A stretch of 64,000 bases of DNA from NCBI GenBank assembly GCA_032622095.1, contig CP136065.1, forward strand, positions 218,346,151 to 218,410,150, written 5' to 3'. The position numbers and the translations under genes are program-made. Positions within the stretch are counted from its first letter, which is position 1. Each line of letters starts with the position of its first letter. This DNA comes from Siphonodentalium dalli. Taxonomy: Eukaryota > Mollusca > Scaphopoda > Gadilida > Siphonodentaliidae. Under the pieces are notes generated by a model, which was not told the DNA's origin, made no database searches, and was given only the letters and a program-made list of their open reading frames with translations. Shown piece by piece: positions 57,577 through 64,000 of the stretch.

Positions 57577-57711
57577 ACCAAGCGACATAACATCCTGCTT
57601 TGATGATCCAATGGCCAATGTCCATGAAGATTTTATTTTCAAGCATCCATTCACGGCATGTGTAAGTGGACCACCGCCGGCGGCGCCGCCGCCGCAGTAA
57701 AATACCGCAAT

Positions 57712-57752
<41 letters not shown>

Positions 57753-57763
57753 GGTCTTATTTT
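57016..57763. repeat. Palindrome centre: (CGG)n, (GTT)n and complements
   Basis: In order: (GGC)n at 57021-57066, GCGGTATTTTACTGCGG, (GTT)n at 57203-57325 with GAT interruptions, (CGG)n, and the centre CCGCCGGCGG near 57400. The complementary (CCG)n, (AAC)n at 57474-57577 and (CCG)n near 57714-57752 follow. GCGGTATTTTACTGCGG and its complement occur four times. The poly-Leu, poly-Val, poly-Ala and poly-Asn frames here are not genes. Such sequence could form cruciforms, and the CGG tracts G-quadruplexes. Confidence 0.9.
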
Positions 57764-60411
57764 TGAAGTTTTTGAAATTTTGGAAGTTTTTTGAAATTTT
57801 TGAAGTTTTTTGAAATTTTTGAAGTATTTTGAAATTTTTGAAGTTTTTTGAAATTTTTGAAGTTTTGGGTTTTTGGGAATATTTTAGTACAACCAATTTT
57901 AGACCCAAAGATTCTATTTTTAGATGGCAGAATGAGGTCCCCAGAGGGTAATTTGGTGATGCTACCCCCGCTATCTCGTGTCACTTTAACATTCCACACC
58001 GTGCGTGTATTATCCCCCTTTAATGATGTCATAGCATGGTACATGCAAGACAGTATAACCCTATGATTATGTCTGTAGCTGTTGGTAAGATGTGAAATAT
58101 AAATTTCAAGGTTCATTCGTGTAGTAATTTTGTATATGTTCAACGCTCTTCATTCGTGTGCTTGTATTGTTAACATTCATTCATAATGAATGTCCCTTTA
58201 GAGTGTCTTGTGTTCCTTTAAGATTCAAACACCAATATTACATCACGTCCCTTGTTTCGTGTCACTTTAACTCCTTGAGTGGATTGTCCGCCTTTAATGA
58301 TTTCATAGCGTGTGTACATGCAAGACAGTATAACACTATGATTATGTCTGTAGCGGTTGTTGGTAAGATGTGAAATATAAATTTTAAGGTTCAATTCATT
58401 CGTGTAGTAATTTCGTATATGTTCAACGCTCTTCATTCGTGTGCTTGTATTGTTAACATTCATTCATAATGAATGTCCCTTTAGAGTGTCTTGTAATTTT
58501 GTATATGTTCAACGCTCTTCATTCGTGTGCTTATATTGTTAACATTCATTCATAATGAATGTCCCTTTAGAGTGTCTTGTGTTCCTTTAAGATTCAAACA
58601 CCAATATTACATCACGTCCCTTGTTTCGTGTCACATTAACTCCTTGAGTGTATTGCCCCTTCGAATGATGTCATAGCGTGTGTACATGTAAGATAGTATA
58701 ACACTATGACTATGTCTGTATCTGTTGTTGGTAAGATGTGAAATATAAATTTCAGTTCATTCGTGTAGTAATTTCGTATATGTTCAACGCTCTTCATTCG
58801 TGTGCTTGTATTGTTAACATTCATTCATAATGAATGTCCCTTTAGAGTGTCTTGTAATTTTGTATATGTTCAACGCTCTTCATCCGTGTGCTTGTATTGT
58901 TAACATTCATTCATAATGCATGTCCCTTTAGAGTGTCTTGTAATTTTGTATATGTTCAACGCTCTTCATCCGTGTGCTTGTATTGTTAACATTCATTCAT
59001 AATGCATGTCCCTTTAGAGTGTCTTGTGTTCCTTTAAGATTCAAACACCAATATTACATCACGTCCCTTGTTTCGTGTCACATTAACTCCTTGAGTGTAT
59101 TGCCCCTTCGAATGATGTCATAGCGTGTGTACATGTAAGATAGTATAACACTATGCCTATGTCTGTATCTGTTGTCACACCGTGAGTGGATTGTCCGCCT
59201 TTAATGATGTCATAGCGTGTGTACATGCAAGACAGTATAACCCTATGATAATGCCTGTAGCTGTTGTTGGTAAGATGTGAAATATAAATTTCAAGGTTCA
59301 ATTCATTCGTGTAGTAATTTTGTATATGTTCAACGCTCTTCATTCGTGCGCTTGTATTGTTAAAATTCATTCATAATGAGTGTCCCTTTAGAGTGTCTTG
59401 TGTTCCTTTAAGATTCAAACACCAATATTACATCACGTCCCTTGTTTCGTGTCACTTTAACTCCTTGAGTGTATTGCCCCTTCGAATGATGTCATAGCAT
59501 GGGTACATGTAAGATAGTATAACACTATGACTATGTCTGTATCTGTTGTTGGTAAGATGTGAAAATATAAATTTCAGTTCATTCGTGTAGTAATTTCGTA
59601 TATGTTCAACGCTCTTCATTCGTAAGAGTAATTACCAACTGGAAGTTGTACTATTTTTGATAAACATCGGATTTGCTCATCAGACGATAAGCTGACAATA
59701 TTTACGCATGGTCTAATTAGATTCATGCATAAATGTAAGGTAATTTTTGTTATGGTCAAGTTTTTTGTTAAGACCATGTTCTAACATAGATCGATAAATA
59801 AGTTAAAGGTCATTATATTCCACAGTCAAATCTATTGGTGATCGAATTTGATAACTATTTTATTGGAACAACTAAGAGTATTATTTACGTGAGATCAATG
59901 AGTCCAATTATTATAAATAATAAATTGCAGGCATCAGTGGATACCCGATTGCCACATTTAGTGATCACGTGATAAACTGATAAAATGTCCAAGTGACGTA
60001 CTATAATGAGCAAAAAAAATGAGTTGACCTTCGGCTTCGTCCCGATTGGGTACTGAGCTGACACCGGGGATAAATTGACCAATGACTGCTATTGTATCCT
60101 TTTGACAGATATGCGTGCGCAGACTCGTTTGATGTTCGCTATCGCATTACTATGTTTTAATAGCCGAGCCTTTACTTCTCGTCTGACTCTCTTACCGACA
60201 AGACCTGTCTACACAGTACTTCTCCGGCAGACTATTCATCCACTGGTAGGCCTACATACAGGTATGCCCTAAATAATGGACTGCTTAACCACAGCAGAAT
60301 TATAGGTAACTTTTCAGGAGTTAGTCGGAAATATGACTTGCATCGGAAATAAAATCTTCATGGACATTGGCCATTGGATCATCAAAGCAGGATGTTATGT
60401 CGCTTGGTGAC

Positions 60412-60450
<39 letters not shown>

Positions 60451-61543
60451 GGCTTAACCACAGCAGAATTATAGGTAACTTTTCGTCATCTTCATTATAT
60501 TGAAATTTTTGGTATACAAAATGAGCGTAAGTGTGAATGGAATGATAAGTGGTTATTACGTAATGTTGTTATAACAATGACACCGAAACAATTTCTATTA
60601 TTGAGTGACCTGGACGTATTATGTATGCATGTTTTGGATAACTAATTATCGTGTTAATGCTAACAATGACACAGTTTATCAACCTTAATTGATACTAACC
60701 CGTTTGTTCAGACATTAAATCGATATGTTTTCTGAATAGCATATAACTGTGACCGGGGAAATAATAGAATTCATTTGGTAAAGCAAAGGTGTGAAAGACA
60801 CATTGTTACCACCAATGTCGCGTGTACATACTTGAAAATATGTTCCATCGAATATGACAATTCATTCTGGAGGGTTGTAATTTCACATTACCATTTTCGA
60901 CCGTTAGTGATTCAACATAGTACATCTCAATACTTCCAATAATTCACGATAATACACACCTGTCATATACTCAATAACTTCATCTGGGATAGAGAGAGTG
61001 TAAAGAATAAACGCTCTTTATTATTTATGTAAGAGTAATGGTGTCTATTTTCAAGTATGACAATTATATGAACTGCGTCCGATAAACACTGGAATGTATG
61101 CATTCATATCGATGGTCACAATGTCCAATAAAGCTATTTCTAAACATCGATTAATAATTTCATGAAAAATATTTGAACAAAAAAAATAACGAAAGATATT
61201 ACACGCAAATAATTTAACATTCGACATTTTTTAATATCGAGATTATCAGAAACCGAAAACTCGTTATAAATTTTTTATTTAAACTTTTTTTTTTAGAGAA
61301 ATAATTTTGAGGGTTTTGAAATTTTTTCTTTTGAAATTTTGGGGTTTTAAAATTTTTGTTTTGGAAAAATAATTTTAGGGTTTTTAAATATTTTTTTTTG
61401 GAAAAATAATTTTTGGGTTTTGAAATTTTTTTTTTGGAAAAATAATTTTTGGGTTTTGAAATTTTGGAATATTTTAGTACAACCAATTTTAGACCCAAAG
61501 ATTCTATTTTTAGAAGTGGGGCGAACGAGGCATCTATTCTTCT
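57764..61543 (-). repeat. Palindrome right arm
   Basis: The complement of 53236-57015 in the same internal order: lead block, composite array (57990-59630), unique segment, 75-bp block with (GTT)n at 60413-60450, unique segment, A/T-rich repeats, outer lead block. It has no features beyond the left arm. Confidence 0.93.
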
Positions 61544-61615
61544 TCTGTGGCAGATGAGTAAAATGTGCTTCGTCGGTAAAAATTAATCCAATTGTTTTTC
61601 TGGTAGACGCCAAAT
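61544..61615 (-). pseudogene. Possible transposase fossil
   Basis: The minus strand reads ASTRKTIGLIFTDEAHFTHL-PQKK. The TDEAHF core resembles the second catalytic-Asp region (F[ST]DEAHFH) of Tc1/mariner-like DDE transposases. Only about 24 codons are visible, abutting the outer end of the palindrome, so the assignment is weak. Confidence 0.25.
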
Positions 61616-61776
61616 ATTTAACTTATAAACACAGTACCACATCGTACACTATAACTACCGAAGTCGGTCTAACTAAGAACATAGGAGTACAAACTGATGG
61701 TTGTGATAGGATTTTGGAAAGGAATAATAGCCGTTGGCAATCGCTGCCATGTAAATCCTGCAAAATAAGTAATCTC

Positions 61777-62345
61777 GTTTCACCAACTTTACCCACGCCA
61801 CTAGGGGGCGATTCATTTCATTACACTGGGCTACAATGGGTAAATTACCCTGGGCAAAAATGAATGGAATGATTTTTTGTGACCGGAGTAATCTCAAAAC
61901 AGCATAGTTACAACTGCGAACAAAACATAATATTGTTATTGAGGCGTGTCGAACAGACGTAGACTTAAGTAAATGAGCAAAAATATCTGATATTCACAAT
62001 GAAACCAACGAGAATTTTGACTTTTATCGAACAAGCAAATATATATAATTTTAGAACAACCTTGACACTAAGTATCTAAAACTTTGGATAAATAATTTTA
62101 ACTGTCATTCAATTGAATTATACATTTCTGAATTATATATTACATATTTATGACAAATTATTAAAAATAAAATTCATTTAATCCATTACATAAATATATT
62201 CCATGTGCTTTCTCAATTGACCTTAGGTGTAGCGAGTGTGGCCCGGCGTATTTACACCCGGTCATTCCATTCATCGCTCATTGTAATTTAATTACCCATT
62301 GTAGCCGAGCGTGTTGAATGGAATCGCCCCAAGTTGGTGAGTATT
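61777..62345. mobile_element. Inverted-repeat element, about 570 bp
   Basis: The left part (CACCAACTTTACCC, GGGGGCGATTCATTTCATTA, GGGCTACAATGGGTAAATTA, ATGAATGGAATG) is the imperfect complement of 62265-62345 (CATTCCATTCAT, TAATTACCCATTGTAGCCGA, GAATGGAATCGCCCCAAGTT, GGTG). No coding sequence inside. Confidence 0.65.
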
Positions 62346-64000
62346 CTCGCTGGTAGATTTGTTTTACTTTGTTATCATACTGGCACTCTACGAATAATCT
62401 GTCAGGCAAGTTGGAACTCAGAGTGTGCATAATTATACATGTTAACCATTTTAAACTTTGCGTAATTACTAATAGGTGATTATCATTATGGCAAGTCCAT
62501 GAGAAGCATTCCTATTCCCTATGTATCAATATGCAAATCCAATCGCAATTCAATTTCTTCTCACTTATAAATTCATATTATTCTGATGGATCTGGTGTGC
62601 TTTAATCACAGTCCTGGGAATCACTGTCCTTGTAATATTCAACTTGATTAAAATATAATAATTAAATATATTACCTCTACTATATAGTGAGAGCTACCAG
62701 TTAGGCAACTACAAATGTTGTTATTATAGATACCATCATCTGATCGGCCGAAGACCACCCACCGTGATTTATCACTTAAAAGGAGAAGTCGATTTTTCGC
62801 TTGAAACCAAATGCAATTTCCTAACCGCATTTCACATATGCCAATTAAGTAAATTTCTCTTAATGCGCTTGTCAGGTCAGATAATCTCCACCTTGTCGTA
62901 CATAAATCATAATTTTTCATCCATATATTCAGTATTGTTCTAGAAATTGGTTGTGCCCATCTATACGCATGACTGTTATTTCACACGCTGAACACTAATT
63001 TCACAACAACAACAACAAGAAAAATGTTCATGCATTGACAGATCTTATGTTAATCTCCCCAAATCAATAGCATATTTGAATCCAAGTCGACACTCTTTTC
63101 CCATATTTCAGCAATTATTTCAAATTATGTTTTTGCTTTGAAAATGAACTCAATGAACTATTGACGAGCAATCACTGAGTATTCTTGATCGTTGATTGGT
63201 TAAACCGGCATCACGAGTAAGTTGTGTACTCCGCCGTCGCTTCGTAATTATCATATTTTGCGGTAGTACAATTCGAAATGGCTTAAAGGGGCGCATTTTT
63301 CCACGCCCTAGCGATGCTCTTCTTGTAAACGTACTCTTATATTTGGCAAATACATGTTGTATATAACAAACCGTTACAAACGGGATACCAGCACCTCACC
63401 GCGGATGGGTTACCCGCCTAACTATCGACCTATTTGTAGCACCATGACAAGACCATTTGACCATGCTTTATTATAGTACTCGCTCAATTCTATCACATCA
63501 GCGAGAACGAGGAACCTCACATAAATTGTGTAATATAGGATAGTATATAACGAGGGTAATCCCGTACAATTAGATAAATTGTTCTCTTCGGGTATTCTAT
63601 TTGCGATATCCTTTTCACCAGGACAATCGATATCCTATGCCGATAGATGTCACGACAGATTCTATCATTCCAGCCATTCATGCTTCAAATTGTGTTACTA
63701 TACCGGCGTCGGAAATATTTAGAATAATCAGACCGTCTATTCGTTTCCGAGTGAAAACTGTTCAAGTGAATTGACCTAATTACCAGGACGATGCCATCAC
63801 ACGTAGGTGTCTGCGGTGTTGTCTCAGTACGTAACAAGGTTTCGTAAAATTAACCATGATGACACCGATAGGTTGTGTTTTCCATCTAATTAGTCCATAG
63901 TGTTCATTGTGTCCATTTAATGTAAGTCAGGTTTCGTGGAGACATGGTCCGGGTTTATATATGCTTCAAAAATAGAAAGCTCTATTATATTAAAGTTATG
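62346..64000. other. No gene recognised
   Basis: Short (AAC)5 at 63004-63018; otherwise unremarkable. The 90-codon minus-strand frame at 62648-62920 lacks transmembrane or domain features and is not the missing GPCR exon. Confidence 0.4.

Larger units (their letters stand above)
53236..61543. repeat. 8.3-kb near-perfect palindrome
   Basis: The left arm (from AGAAGAATAGATGCCTCGTT at 53236) is the complement of the right arm (ending AACGAGGCATCTATTCTTCT at 61543). Paired positions sum to about 114779 at the outer ends, for example 53761 and 61018. Arms are about 4.15 kb with no real spacer. They differ at scattered sites, for example TAGTGGTATACTG near 56435 against TAGTGTTATACTG in the complement near 58335, GAATGTTAAC against GAATTTTAAC near 55405/59365, and different triplet-tract lengths. 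Origin unknown; no protein-coding gene was recognised inside. Confidence 0.93.

Noticed and set aside
57136-57646. Long open frames of poly-Leu, poly-Val, poly-Asn and poly-Ala on both strands
   Set aside because: They arise from (GTT)n/(AAC)n and (CGG)n/(CCG)n tracts, which are open in several frames and mirrored by the palindrome.

Overview
This looks like metazoan nuclear DNA: AT-rich, gene-poor, with spliced coding exons and nearly everything else made of transposable-element relics, minisatellites and inverted repeats. The mix of Helitron-like ends, TTAA-flanked MITEs, degenerate LINEs and internally expanded minisatellites suggests an invertebrate, perhaps a mollusc or other lophotrochozoan. 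That placement is inference; nothing here fixes the species.

The only convincing host gene is a class A (rhodopsin-family) peptide-type GPCR on the minus strand. Two exons fit together exactly: a 100-bp TM3 exon (40771 to 40672) ending in ...SID-AG, and the terminal exon (21341 to 20570) starting G-YLAIC. The join restores a DRY motif (R codon AG|G) across a 19.3-kb phase-2 intron. Exons for the N-terminus and TM1-TM2 lie upstream of 40771 and were not found; they may be outside the window.

Layout. 1-6.7 kb: dispersed repeats and a 68-bp satellite (2.8-4.75 kb). 7.09-8.71 kb: a 29-bp satellite. 9.1-11.3 kb: two direct copies of one element, the second split by a TTAA-flanked MITE. 11.37-16.24 kb: a 4.9-kb foldback element with 1.3-kb arms around a degenerate minisatellite. 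16.3-20.5 kb: MITEs, a long hairpin and local repeats. 20.57-40.77 kb: the GPCR and its giant intron. The intron holds a non-autonomous Helitron-like element nested in a MITE, a LINE 3' fragment, a degenerate LINE bounded on both sides by the same 16-bp repeat, TTAA elements, palindromes and a 21-bp minisatellite. 41.9-44.86 kb: a second, unrelated 29-bp satellite with about 100 units. 44.9-53.2 kb: two nearly identical TTAA MITEs, a 1.25-kb terminal-inverted-repeat (TIR) element with a nested MITE, and other TIR elements. 53.24-61.54 kb: an 8.3-kb almost perfect palindrome centred near 57.39 kb on (CCG)n and (GTT)n tracts. 61.5-64 kb: little beyond an inverted-repeat element and a possible transposase fossil.

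One theme recurs. A short internal or adjacent monomer that is single-copy in one element copy is amplified into a tandem array at another. This is clear for the 68-bp and 42-bp units and plausible for both 29-bp units. Together with the palindrome and the split GPCR, this is the most interesting content.
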